21,508 nt of DNA, taken from Merdiplasma sp905207905 (GTDB lineage: Bacteria > Bacillota > Clostridia > Lachnospirales > Lachnospiraceae). The notes under the pieces were generated by a model. The model saw only the letters and a list, made by a program, of their open reading frames with translations, was not told the origin of the DNA and made no database searches. Each line of letters starts with the position of its first letter. The stretch's first letter is position 1. Positions 7,551-15,598 of the stretch are shown piece by piece. The stretch covers positions 1 to 21,508 of the forward strand of contig CABRXX010000046.1 in NCBI GenBank assembly GCA_902475025.1. Direction: 5' to 3'. The position numbers and the translations under genes were made by a program.

Positions 7551-7868
7551 CTACAATTCGTATTTGCAGTCCAGCGCTTTGCTGGTTTCTGTAAGTCCCA
7601 GATCCTGGAAAAATTGGCTCAGGCCATCGATCCCCTTCACAACCTTCACGCACTGCCCCAGTTTTCTCAGTCGGTCGATCTGTGCCTGCTGCAGTTTGCT
7701 CACCTGGCCTGTGTCTGTTTTCAGCTCCACGAACACTGGCGCCCGATTGGGAAATATCACGATGCGATCCGGCACCCCATCATTCCCGGGGCTGACCCAT
7801 TTATAGGCTCTACCGCCCAGCTTCTTTACTTCTTCCCTCAGGATCCTTTCAATGTCTCGCTCTCTCAT
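7551..7868 (-). CDS. VRR-NUC domain nuclease
   Basis: A 105-residue single-domain protein of the PD-(D/E)XK superfamily. Key residues: GNDGVPDRIVI (the catalytic Asp of the PD motif) and FVELKTDTGQVSKLQQAQ (E-x-K and the following Gln), the signature order of VRR-NUC proteins such as those paired with SNF2 helicases in phages. Related enzymes cut branched DNA (Holliday-junction-like or flaps), so a role in resolving replication or recombination intermediates is likely. The ATG at 7868 follows GGAGGGGCGAAG; the ORF could open at 7898, but no ribosome site supports it. Confidence 0.88.
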   Translation of the reverse strand: MRERDIERILREEVKKLGGRAYKWVSPGNDGVPDRIVIFPNRAPVFVELKTDTGQVSKLQQAQIDRLRKLGQCVKVVKGIDGLSQFFQDLGLTETSKALDCKYEL

Positions 7869-8109
7869 CTTCGCCCCTCCTACTTCTCTCACGTACACAC
7901 GTGTATGTGCACCTTTAATTAGGCGTTTTAGGTATTATTTTATTATCTATTTTTTTATTTATATATAATTAATGTAGTTATGTAGTTAATAGTTAGTTTT
8001 TGTTGATTTTACAATGTTTTTTGTGGCTACGTTATGTGTAGAAGCAATGTAACCTTGTAAAAACTACAAACTACCGAGCTACGGCCTGCCTACGCAAAAT
8101 CTACGTTAA
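7869..8109. other. AT-rich noncoding region with short repeats; candidate replication origin
   Basis: This is the longest gap in the replication module. It contains: an imperfect inverted repeat centred near 7899 (7890-7909, 8 of 9 pairs); a stretch of almost pure A/T (about 7925-7970); a tandem 8-mer ATGTAGTT ATGTAGTT (7972-7987); and a run of CTAC motifs (8027, 8064, 8071, 8079, 8090, 8101) mostly 7-11 bases apart. An AT-rich unwinding block next to iteron-like repeats, beside a primase-helicase gene, is what a phage origin looks like. No open frame is visible. Confidence 0.5.
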
Positions 8110-10542
8110 TTATCTGAACTTTGTAGGTTTCGGTTTTACCCGTTCAAATCCCCTTTGGGATCCAAACACCCCAAATTTTCTGGGCGTCCGCATCTTCTGC
8201 CAGCCCTGCATCCCGGACAACACTGCATTGATCTCCATGCTCTCCCGACGCCCCAGATACTTTGGATCGCTCCCAAAGCATTCTGCCCAGATCTCTGCGG
8301 CACACACCATAGTTCTCTGTGTTAATGCTACACCTTCTCCCTGCTTGGCGTTTCCCTGAAGGAACATTCTTCTTTGCATCAAATCCATAGCCTCCCAGTT
8401 TTCCGGGATCTCTCTTTCCAGGAATATCTGTATGATCCCTTCCTTACCGGAGCTCTCCCGGTGCTCCTCCTGCGCTGCCTCCGCCATCTGTTCGATCTCT
8501 TTTGACAAATACAGTCCTTCCCCCATCTGCCAGTAGGTGTACGCTTCTGCCCAGATCTGGTCTACCTCCTGCGGCAGCTGCTCCCATACTGATTTTTTTG
8601 CTTCGTAAATACCCACATCCACCGGCCAAAATCTCCGGTTCCCGGTAGAGTCTTTTAAAAATTCTGCATCATTGCTGGTTCCAAAGAATACGCATCTTCT
8701 GGGATATTTGTCTGTCCTGCGGCCGTAAGCCGCCCGGTAGATATCATCCGTCTTACTTAGAAACTGCTTGATCACCTGGGTCTCCTGCTTGGTAAATGCG
8801 GTCAGTTCTCCGACCTCGTTTAACCAGGTTCCCTGGATCAGCTCCGCCGCCTCTTTCCCTTCAAAGGTGGTTAAGGAATCAGAAAACCAGGACTTCCCCA
8901 GGATCCTCAAAAAGGTACTTTTCCCGATTCCCTGGGGACCCACAAAGATGGGCATGTAATCAAATTTCACGCCGCCGGTAATAGCCCTGGCCACTGCTGC
9001 ACAAAGGGACTTACGCATAACAGCCCGGGTATAGGCGTTATCCTCTGCCCCCAGGTACTCTGATAAAAGGCCTTCTATCCTCCGGTTTCCGTCCCATTTC
9101 AGGCCCTGGAGATAATCCCGGACGTCATTGATCCGGTTCTCGCTGCTGACGATCAAAAGGGCGTTATCCAGCTTTTCTCTCCCCGTGATCCGGTAAAAGG
9201 TTTCCATGTACCGGTAAAATCCAGCATCGTCAGAGTCTTTCCAGCGTCTCCGTCCGTCCTCTCTGCTCCAGGGTACTTTCCCGATCACCATGCCGCAGCT
9301 GGCAAACTCATCTGTTACGATCTTCCCCTTCAGCAGCGGATCATTCTCCAGCACCAGAACCGCATTGTTGATTGTTTTTTCAAAATTTCCATTCCCGTCT
9401 TTCGTAAGCCTGGCAAGCCAGCTCATGTCATATTCGCCGCTCTGTTCAGCAGCCGGCTGTCCAGCGGCAGAGAATGCCTGTTTCGCCTGATTCATCCGCT
9501 CTCTGGTGATCAGGTCAGATACCTGCTCATCCCCCACTGCCAGGCGGCTCATGGCCACAAAAGAGGGCAGCTTATTAACCGGTGTCCCCTCCTTTGATTC
9601 ATCGTCAAGATCCCCAAATTTATGCAGCCGGATTAGGTCAAACGCATTTACTAACTGCCCGGAGCACGGATCTGTAGCGTGGTGAGAGTAGAGAAAAAGA
9701 TCGTTATCGTATATAACGGCTCCGCCTACGGTAGAGCCTCCAGTGTAGGTAAATCGACCTGGAACTGCCGTCTCTTCATATATCCCTGGGATAAAGGCGT
9801 CCATTGCCTGGGTAATGCTGTAGACCCGGCAAAATGCCCCGATTACGCCCTTTTTTGTTGTGGGATCCTCCTGCTTTGCCAGGCGTCTGCGGGCAATGGC
9901 TTCAGAACCCGGAACCTGGGGCCAGCAGGATACGTCTGTCCAGTCCCCATACATCCCCAGGATGCCGTCCACGCTGCAGAATGGCTTATCGAATACTCGG
10001 TATACGAATTCTGCATTCGCACTGCAACTGGCCCAGTACATCAGTCGGGTGTTCTCAAAAGTAGTCGGGTCACAAAATTCTATCCCGATCAAAGATGCAA
10101 TCTTTCTGGCTGCCGGCTCATACTCATCCGCCGTGGCCGTCCGGTCCCCAGGTATCACCACCCGCAGCCTGGGAGTATAGCCGGAATGTTTCCTGGTGCT
10201 GTACACAACAGCAGCACAGCCCAGTCCATCCACCCGGCGCAGGATATCCTCTGTCTGTCCTGCCGGAATATTGTCCAGATCCAGGGTGAAAAGATCCCTG
10301 CCTTCTACGCAGCCGGCTTTCCGCCGATCCTGCGTAAAGGTTCCGCCTACATATCCGCCCACGTCTTTTAACTCTGCCTGCTGGGCCTTGGACATGGCCA
10401 GATACTGCTCATAAGTCTCCGTCCCCCGCACCGGGGTTTTTAGCTTCTCTACAAATTCAGACCAGAGGATGCTATTCTTCGGCCAATGGGTGGCCTTCCT
10501 GCTTCCTGCGCTGCAGATCTGCAGCTTCCGATTGTTCAACAT
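8110..10542 (-). CDS. Primase-helicase: AEP-like N-terminus with VapE SF3 helicase
   Basis: An 810-residue protein. The N-terminal part resembles an archaeo-eukaryotic-type primase: FTLDLDNI (D88, D90), VVYSTRKHSG (115-121) and RLRVVIPG (126-132). A linker and insertion follow (about 200-480). The C-terminal VapE domain is an SF3-like ATPase with Walker A GPQGIGKS (535-542), Walker B-like WLNEVGEL (573-580), the FFGTSND sensor (619-625) and an arginine-finger segment TGNRRFWPVD (633-642). It probably both primes and unwinds at the phage origin. No separate primase or DnaB-like gene is present in the window. ATG 10542 has AGGAGG upstream. It lies 12 bases after the polymerase. Confidence 0.88.
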   Translation of the reverse strand: MLNNRKLQICSAGSRKATHWPKNSILWSEFVEKLKTPVRGTETYEQYLAMSKAQQAELKDVGGYVGGTFTQDRRKAGCVEGRDLFTLDLDNIPAGQTEDILRRVDGLGCAAVVYSTRKHSGYTPRLRVVIPGDRTATADEYEPAARKIASLIGIEFCDPTTFENTRLMYWASCSANAEFVYRVFDKPFCSVDGILGMYGDWTDVSCWPQVPGSEAIARRRLAKQEDPTTKKGVIGAFCRVYSITQAMDAFIPGIYEETAVPGRFTYTGGSTVGGAVIYDNDLFLYSHHATDPCSGQLVNAFDLIRLHKFGDLDDESKEGTPVNKLPSFVAMSRLAVGDEQVSDLITRERMNQAKQAFSAAGQPAAEQSGEYDMSWLARLTKDGNGNFEKTINNAVLVLENDPLLKGKIVTDEFASCGMVIGKVPWSREDGRRRWKDSDDAGFYRYMETFYRITGREKLDNALLIVSSENRINDVRDYLQGLKWDGNRRIEGLLSEYLGAEDNAYTRAVMRKSLCAAVARAITGGVKFDYMPIFVGPQGIGKSTFLRILGKSWFSDSLTTFEGKEAAELIQGTWLNEVGELTAFTKQETQVIKQFLSKTDDIYRAAYGRRTDKYPRRCVFFGTSNDAEFLKDSTGNRRFWPVDVGIYEAKKSVWEQLPQEVDQIWAEAYTYWQMGEGLYLSKEIEQMAEAAQEEHRESSGKEGIIQIFLEREIPENWEAMDLMQRRMFLQGNAKQGEGVALTQRTMVCAAEIWAECFGSDPKYLGRRESMEINAVLSGMQGWQKMRTPRKFGVFGSQRGFERVKPKPTKFR

Positions 10543-10554
10543 CGCCCTATCCTC

Positions 10555-12525
10555 CTAGTCTTTCATGTAATAACTGCTTTCAAATCCCGCCCCTTTTAGA
10601 ATCAGCCCTGGGGCCCAGGGAATGGGCTCCGCCATCAGATCACAGATCTCCTCCACGGTCGTTTCCATGGGTGCGTCAATGATCACCTCATCATGCACAT
10701 GGAACACCACCTGCAGCCCCCGCTCATCAATTCGTTTTAGGGTCTCCGCCAAGCAGTCCCTGGCGATTGCCTGCACGATATTCTCTGTCATTTTTCCTCC
10801 GTAGGTGGAGTCTACCTCCCACTTATGGCTCTGCTGCCCAACGTTATAATAGTGGACCGCCAGCTTCCCAAACCGGTTCTCCTGGAGGAACGGCTTGGGG
10901 TAATATAACTTCCGCCCGGATGGCAGCTGCACCGTAAGAAAACACTGTCCGTAGACCAGATCCCCCTCCAGGGAGAACAAAAGTCCCCGGATCGCCTGGG
11001 GCATAGCTGTCTGCATCGTAGTGACCGCAGCCTGTTCCACTGCATACCACAGATCCACGATCCTGCGATTTGCGCCTCTCCACCGGCTGACAATATCCGG
11101 AAGCTCCTCTTCCGTAAGCCCCATATTTAAAGCCCCCATTGCAATCAGCGCATTGACACCGCCCTGATAGCCCAGGGCCAACGTGGCCACCTTGCCTTTT
11201 TGCCTTAAACTGTACTCCGGGTTCCCCTTTACGATCTTTTCGATGGGTACATGGAACATCTGGGATGCGGTTGCTTCGTAGATCTTTCCATGGGTAGCAA
11301 ACACTTCATTTACCCACTGCTCCCCTGCCAGCCAGGCGATCACCCGGGCCTCAATAGCAGAGAAATCGGCTACCACAAACTTGCGTCCCTCCGCCGGGAT
11401 GAAAGCTGTCCGGATCAGCTGGGAAAGCGTATCCGGAACATTTCCATAGATCATCTTCAGTCCGGTATAATTCTGCTTCTTTACGATCTCCCGGGCCCCA
11501 TCCAGGGTGCCTAAATAGTTTCTCGGAAGGTTCTGCATCTGCACCAGTCTCCCGGACCAGCGTCCGGTCCGGTTGGCTCCGTAAAACTGGGTCAGCCCCC
11601 GGACACGTCCGTCCTCACACTTAGCCACATCCATGGCCACATATTTTTTTATGGATGTCTTTCCCAGTTGCTGCCGGATCTGCAGCATCCGCTGGACGTT
11701 CTCTGTGTGCTCCGTTTTCAGCAACTCTTCCACCGTCTCTTTACGCAGGTTGTCCGTCTCTACGCCCTCATCCCGCAGCCAATCCATAAGCTGAGCCGGG
11801 CTGTTTGGGTTATCCAACCCGGTGATCTGTCTGGCCTCCACAGTCAGCTCCTCTCTGCACGCCTGATCTACGATCAGCGCTCCCCGGATCAGTTCTTCAT
11901 CCACTCGCACCCCAAAAGCATTCATCCGAATATCCATTCTCCAGAGGCGCTCTTCCTGCAGCGGAACAGGATACGCCTTCAGACGCTTATAGATCTCGTG
12001 CTCCGTCACCACATCCTGTCCGCAGTATTCTTTAAATAGCTGCCACTTTTCTGTGGCATGATGGGGCTCATTCCAGCTCCGTCCGCCGTTGCTCTTTGTA
12101 GGCTTGCAGGGAGTACAGAAATACCGGATCAGCGCCTTGCCCACTGCCATTTTCCGCTTATCCTGGGGCAGTCCGATGGCCTTTCCGGTGGCTTCCAGTC
12201 CGGCAGTATATCCGCAGTACAGTCCATGTATCATAGTACACCGCCACTGGGGAAGGCTGGTCTTGTATCCTGCCTGATTTAGGCAATACCACTCAAAGGC
12301 TGCATTGTAAGCGTGTTTGACCACGTTTGGATCATTCAGGGCCACAACCACCTCTACCGGTATCTTTTCCCCTTGCGCCAGATCAACCACCTCCACCGGA
12401 TCCTCTCCAAAGCAATAGGCAAACAATAAAATCCTAAAATCCGGAGACTGTGCATAGCGGTACAGCCCTGCCTTTCCAATGTCCACGCTGCTGCGGGTCT
12501 CAATATCAATGCTTAGATGTCTCAT
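10555..12525 (-). CDS. Phage DNA polymerase, family A with 3'-5' exonuclease
   Basis: A 656-residue replicative polymerase. The exonuclease domain has Exo I SIDIETRS (D7, E9), HNAAFEWY-like HAYNAAFEWY (71-80) and YCGQDVVTE (D171). The polymerase domain has motif A VVADFSAIEAR (384-394, the phage-type DFSAIEAR in place of DYSQIELR), motif B RQKGKVATLALGYQGG (441-456) and motif C VFHVHDEVIID (607-617). There is no 5' nuclease domain. This is the compact T7-like/phage group of PolA. It uses dNTPs to copy phage DNA with the primase-helicase next door and the DUF2815 single-strand-binding-like protein upstream. Start ATG 12525 with AAGGAGGATAGAAAG. Confidence 0.95.
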   Translation of the reverse strand: MRHLSIDIETRSSVDIGKAGLYRYAQSPDFRILLFAYCFGEDPVEVVDLAQGEKIPVEVVVALNDPNVVKHAYNAAFEWYCLNQAGYKTSLPQWRCTMIHGLYCGYTAGLEATGKAIGLPQDKRKMAVGKALIRYFCTPCKPTKSNGGRSWNEPHHATEKWQLFKEYCGQDVVTEHEIYKRLKAYPVPLQEERLWRMDIRMNAFGVRVDEELIRGALIVDQACREELTVEARQITGLDNPNSPAQLMDWLRDEGVETDNLRKETVEELLKTEHTENVQRMLQIRQQLGKTSIKKYVAMDVAKCEDGRVRGLTQFYGANRTGRWSGRLVQMQNLPRNYLGTLDGAREIVKKQNYTGLKMIYGNVPDTLSQLIRTAFIPAEGRKFVVADFSAIEARVIAWLAGEQWVNEVFATHGKIYEATASQMFHVPIEKIVKGNPEYSLRQKGKVATLALGYQGGVNALIAMGALNMGLTEEELPDIVSRWRGANRRIVDLWYAVEQAAVTTMQTAMPQAIRGLLFSLEGDLVYGQCFLTVQLPSGRKLYYPKPFLQENRFGKLAVHYYNVGQQSHKWEVDSTYGGKMTENIVQAIARDCLAETLKRIDERGLQVVFHVHDEVIIDAPMETTVEEICDLMAEPIPWAPGLILKGAGFESSYYMKD

Positions 12526-12563
12526 CTTTCTATCCTCCTTCGGGAGGATCTACATCCTCCCGC

Positions 12564-13202
12564 TTAATATGGCAGCCCTGTGATTGGGTTTACTCCCCCC
12601 GCCGGTGCCTGATAGGCCGGCTGCTGAGGAGAATAAGCCGGCTGCGGTGCCACCTGCTGGGGCGCCCCAAAGGCCTGTGCTGCTGTCGGTGCGGATCCTC
12701 CAAGCGGCTCCCCGTCCTCCAGCTTCTGCACCGGGCCAAGGCCGCAGCCGATCCCTTTCTTTCCGCCAAAGGAATAGGGATAGAAACTTACGTTCACCCT
12801 GGCGTACATACCGCTGTATACCTCAGAATGATTAATGATGGGATTGCACTGCTTGTCCACGATTTCCGGCGGATAGTCCACCTTGGCGCTGGCAGTAAAT
12901 ACCCAATGTCCCCTACACTCTGCCCCGAAGGGCATCCCGTCGGAAGGACGCACGCCATCCCCATCATAGACCGGTGTGGGGACGATCGGCGGGCACTGGC
13001 CGTTCCATTTATCCGTAATGCCTTTCTGTTTTGCCGCTTCGATGGCCGCATTGATCCGGGCCATGGTGTCTGTATCTGTTTTGGGGACAAGGATCGTCAC
13101 GCTGTACTTCTCCTCCTGCCCCTGCATCGCAGCGTATGGTTTGAATAAATGTGCATAGCTCAATCTTACTTTTCCTGTTGTTACCGTTGTCGCTTCATTC
13201 AT
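12564..13202 (-). CDS. DUF2815 family, ssDNA-binding-like protein
   Basis: A 212-residue protein. Residues 1-165 form an OB-fold-like domain (VRLSYAHLFKPYAAMQGQEEK, VTILVPKTD, then VKPSDG-like and YSGMYARVNVSFYPY near the end) characteristic of DUF2815, a family always found beside DUF2800 and phage PolA and considered an SSB-like or annealing protein. The last 45 residues are Pro/Gln/Ala-rich and disordered (QQVAPQPAYSPQQPAYQ), like SSB tails, but without the usual acidic DDDIPF tip (it ends NPITGLPY). The start overlaps the DUF2800 stop by 3 bases and has AAGGAGG upstream. Confidence 0.87.
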   Translation of the reverse strand: MNEATTVTTGKVRLSYAHLFKPYAAMQGQEEKYSVTILVPKTDTDTMARINAAIEAAKQKGITDKWNGQCPPIVPTPVYDGDGVRPSDGMPFGAECRGHWVFTASAKVDYPPEIVDKQCNPIINHSEVYSGMYARVNVSFYPYSFGGKKGIGCGLGPVQKLEDGEPLGGSAPTAAQAFGAPQQVAPQPAYSPQQPAYQAPAGGVNPITGLPY

Positions 13203-14374
13203 ACTTCTGATTCCTCCTTAAATACTTCCTGCGCAGACTGTTTATTTGTGATCGCAGGCCGTTCATCTGCTTCTTTTACCAGTGTCGGCTTTCCGGGTAC
13301 TTTTATGATATAGTTTCCAGCCAGCTCCTGAAATTCCTTTTTCCCGACTGTTTTCTCCGCCTGGGCCAGGGTCAACGGACGTTCCTCGAACAAAAGAGCC
13401 CTTGGGATCCCGCCTGTCACCAGAGCCCCAAATGCTTCCTCCATGTCTGTCCACTCCCTGCTGCTGTGCCCTTCTACTGCTTTCCAGCCCGGCACCTCAT
13501 TTCCTTTTAGGCACTCGGCCAAGGCCCACTCCTGAAGATCCTTTTGGTATTTCACAACGTCCTCCAGAGCCAGCAAACGTTTTCCGGCTTCTGCTGCATC
13601 GATCAGCGGTGGGAGTTCGTCTATGGAAAACGCCTGCTTCACATTGTGGTCTGATCTTGCCCGGCACTGAGCTTTCGCCTTGCAAAATCGGCAGGTGGCA
13701 GTCCCGGGGGAATATTCCCCTTCCCCCTTATATGCCAGCTCTGCCCTGCCCTTTGCCCAGGCTCCCCAATCCAACAGCTCTTTTAGGCTGCACTCCCACT
13801 CCGATGGAGCGTCACTGATCCTTGGCTGTACGATGGATAGCCGGATCCGGTTAATGGGATAGAGCAGCTTATAAAGTTCATAGGCTCCCAACGCATAAAG
13901 CGCCATCTGTGGATTACCTTCTGCGGACACTGGAACTCCCTTTCCGTATTTGAAATCGATCACCTGCAGCACATCCCCGGAGATCAGGATGCAATCCGCA
14001 AATCCAGAGCCGTCCGGCACATAGCTGCTAATATCCAGCTGCTGCTCAATGGCCACATAGGGTCTTGCTGAAAATCCTGTGGCCGCACCCCGAACATAAT
14101 CCAGGTAATCATCGGTATATCGCTGCATCTCCTCCTGGTACAATTCTTCCTTTTTTAACTTTGTGATCGCTGCGGAGAGCTTCCGCTTGCCAAAGCTCTC
14201 CACAAAGAAATAGTTCCGAAGCTTCAACTCCGCCAGATCATGCGCCAGCGTCCCCTCTTTTGCTGCGGCGGAGGTTGTGTCCGGAAATTGCTCCTCCAGC
14301 TTTGCGCTTGGGGTGCAGTACAGCCACCGATGCGCCCCGGAAGGGCTAAGTAAAGAATGCTTCCGTTCTCCCAT
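13199..14374 (-). CDS. DUF2800 family PD-(D/E)XK nuclease (RecB/Cas4-like)
   Basis: A 391-residue protein beginning HSLLSPSGAHRWLYCTPSA, the family hallmark. The nuclease core: E110 (VAIEQQLD), GSGFADCILI (D127), VIDFKYGKG (D140, K142) and QMALYALGAY (Q156). Four cysteines (C20, then C228, C231 and C237 in CRFCKAKAQC) are placed as in AddB/Cas4-type enzymes that hold an iron-sulfur cluster. It likely degrades or trims DNA ends to feed strand annealing by the neighbouring DUF2815 protein, or cuts recombination intermediates. Its ATG shares one base with the stop of the upstream Ala/Pro-rich gene (TGATG). Confidence 0.88.
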   Translation of the reverse strand: MGERKHSLLSPSGAHRWLYCTPSAKLEEQFPDTTSAAAKEGTLAHDLAELKLRNYFFVESFGKRKLSAAITKLKKEELYQEEMQRYTDDYLDYVRGAATGFSARPYVAIEQQLDISSYVPDGSGFADCILISGDVLQVIDFKYGKGVPVSAEGNPQMALYALGAYELYKLLYPINRIRLSIVQPRISDAPSEWECSLKELLDWGAWAKGRAELAYKGEGEYSPGTATCRFCKAKAQCRARSDHNVKQAFSIDELPPLIDAAEAGKRLLALEDVVKYQKDLQEWALAECLKGNEVPGWKAVEGHSSREWTDMEEAFGALVTGGIPRALLFEERPLTLAQAEKTVGKKEFQELAGNYIIKVPGKPTLVKEADERPAITNKQSAQEVFKEESEV

Positions 14375-14814
14375 CAGATCTGAGCCCCCATCCCTCGAAG
14401 TGCGGTAGCAAACGCCCCGTACTGCTCCTTCGGCAGCATAGGAAGCGCGGCAACATTAAACTGCTGAAGAAGCTGCTGGAGTTCCCCCTGGCGCCCTACG
14501 TCCATCAGGGTCATAGCAGCCCTCGCCAGATCATCCAGACTGTAGGATGGCGCAGACGTTGGGACTGCTGCCGGTGCAGCTGCGGGAGCTACCGGAACAG
14601 AAGCTGGCGCTGTCGGAACAACTGTGTGGGCTGTCGGAGCTGGCCCCGGTGCTGTCGGAACAGCTGTAGGCATTATCGGAACGGTCTCTGGCTTGGTGGA
14701 TGCACTTTCAGCCTGGTGCTTACTCTTTTCCTCTACGGGCTCTGCATTTCCTGCAATCAGCCTGCAAAACTCCAGCATCTCCTTCGTGTTCTCAAAATCT
14801 ACGTTGATTTTCAT
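14374..14814 (-). CDS. Ala/Pro/Val-rich linker protein of unknown function
   Basis: A 146-residue protein in three parts. The N-terminus (MKINVDFENTKEMLEFCRLIAG) is a short alpha/beta unit. The middle, about residues 35-95, is a low-complexity PTAP/APxAxP-rich stretch, surely flexible. The C-terminus (SYSLDDLARAAMTLMDVGRQ then LLQQFNVAALPMLPKEQYGAFATALRGMGAQI) is a conserved helical domain that I have seen in many clostridial phages just upstream of DUF2800, but it has no named function. ATG 14814 has AAGGAGGAGG upstream; the ORF could be read from 14838 but without a site. Its position suggests a partner of the nuclease/annealing pair. Confidence 0.72.
   Translation of the reverse strand: MKINVDFENTKEMLEFCRLIAGNAEPVEEKSKHQAESASTKPETVPIMPTAVPTAPGPAPTAHTVVPTAPASVPVAPAAAPAAVPTSAPSYSLDDLARAAMTLMDVGRQGELQQLLQQFNVAALPMLPKEQYGAFATALRGMGAQI
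14538..14690 (-). repeat. Degenerate repeats coding for an Ala/Pro-rich linker
   Basis: On the plus strand several imperfect copies of GCTGTCGGAAC / GCTGTCGGAGC-type units occur in phase with the reading frame, giving the PTAP-like low-complexity segment. Such repeats expand and contract easily, so linker length probably varies between related phages. Confidence 0.6.
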
Positions 14815-14834
14815 AACAAAATCCTCCTCCTTTT

Positions 14835-15178
14835 TCATTCATCGTATTCTTTTAAAATCATGCTGATGGACGACTCTGCGCAGCCCATCTCATCTGCTAT
14901 CTTCACATTGCTCCAGCCTGCATCGTGCAATGCTCTCACCTTTCCCCGGTCAATGCGCTTCCGCTTAGGGGGGGAGCAGCCTCCTTTGGCTCCTGTGCGG
15001 TATCGCAAGGTGCGCACTCTCCAAATGCTCCCTCTATGTTTTTTGCTAGGTCTTCGGAGGTGTATCCGCAGATTGTTAAGAGCATCTTCTTATCCACCTC
15101 GTAGCCTGCGAATATCATGCTCTCAATCACCCTGAGCTTTTCGCTGTCTCGGATTAATGTTTCTTTATTAATTTTCAT
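14835..15178 (-). pseudogene. Small HTH regulator gene split by frameshift at a C7 tract
   Basis: Two overlapping frames look like one gene. The upstream frame (15178-14936) gives MKINKETLIRDSEKLRVIESMI..., an N-terminal domain shared with the 76-residue protein at 15368-15598. The downstream frame (15017-14835) gives the C-terminal helix-turn-helix KRKRIDRGKVRALHDAGWS then KIADEMGCAESSISMILKEY. The switch lies at seven C (14974-14968). One extra C, or a -1 slip, would join them as ...EPKEAAPPPKRKRID... into a protein of about 113 residues. Without it the first frame ends in an unrelated tail (LSGSALTGER). It could be a mutation, phase variation, programmed slippage or a sequencing error. ATG 15178 shares one base with the stop of the upstream gene (TAATG). 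Confidence 0.7.
14968..14974 (-). repeat. C7 homopolymer at the frameshift point
   Basis: Seven consecutive G on the plus strand (C on the coding strand), at the exact place where the N-terminal and HTH frames of the 14835-15178 gene part ways. Confidence 0.9.
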
Positions 15179-15387
15179 TATTTCAAACTCTCCTTATAGA
15201 TTTTTTGACATGCGTCTTTTAACAACTTGGATACATACGACTGATCAGTTCCCATAATATTTCCTATATGTCCCTGCCGGTTCTTCCCTCCGACAATCGT
15301 CAATCCATTGGCCGTTGGTTCAATTACTACAGCCTTGATGCGCTTGACATTTTCGATTTCCAATCTATTAATTTTCATCTGCTCCAT
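15178..15387 (-). pseudogene. Chimeric remnant: AAA/SbcC-like ATPase N-terminus fused to an HTH tail
   Basis: A 69-residue ORF in two unrelated halves. Residues 1-39 (MEQMKINRLEIENVKRIKAV, then PTANGLTIVGGKNRQG) are the start of an SMC/RecF/SbcC-type phage ATPase, whose next residues would be KTS of the Walker A motif. Instead the sequence turns into GHIGNIMGTDQSYVSKLLKDACQKIY, a helix-turn-helix tail like that of the split gene downstream. So an internal deletion or recombination has removed nearly all of a large ATPase gene and joined its first 38 or so codons to another gene's end. It is still open, with AAAGGAG seven bases before ATG 15387, so a small HTH peptide may be made, but ATPase function is gone. 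Confidence 0.68.
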
Positions 15388-15598
15388 TTTCAATCTCCTT
15401 TAAAATCTCCGCAGCAATATCCTGTGTTGTAAATCCTTCAAATGTACCATCTATATTTTCTCTTTCAGTGGTGTAACCGCAGATCACCATAATAGTTTTT
15501 TCCGATATCGATCTTCCAGACTGGATCAGGCTCTCGATCACTCTGAGCTTTTCGCTGTCCCGGACCAGTTCCTCATACTCTCGTTTATCAATTTTCAC
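15368..15598 (-). CDS. Small phage protein, paralogue of the N-terminal domain at 14936-15178
   Basis: A 76-residue acidic protein. YEELVRDSEKLRVIESLIQ and SEKTIMVICGYT match, residue for residue in many positions, the start of the split HTH gene downstream (RDSEKLRVIESMIFAGYEVDKKMLLTICGYT), so the two are duplicates. This copy lacks the HTH half. It starts with GTG at 15598, about nine bases after GGAGG, and overlaps the preceding gene by 11 bases. The function is unknown; the shared domain may mediate dimerisation or bind another phage factor. Confidence 0.65.
   Translation of the reverse strand: MKIDKREYEELVRDSEKLRVIESLIQSGRSISEKTIMVICGYTTERENIDGTFEGFTTQDIAAEILKEIENGADEN

Noticed and set aside
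9679..10371. Long plus-strand frame (230 codons) opposite the primase-helicase
   Set aside because: It is antisense to a well-supported gene with catalytic motifs, has no ribosome site and has a low-complexity, shadow-like composition.
12450..13148. Long plus-strand frame (232 codons) opposite polymerase start and DUF2815
   Set aside because: Crosses two confident genes in antisense, with no start signal and no recognisable domain.
14538..14690. CRISPR-like or other regulatory repeat array
   Set aside because: Repeats are short, degenerate, in frame and code for an Ala/Pro linker; no spacers. No CRISPR array was found anywhere in the window.
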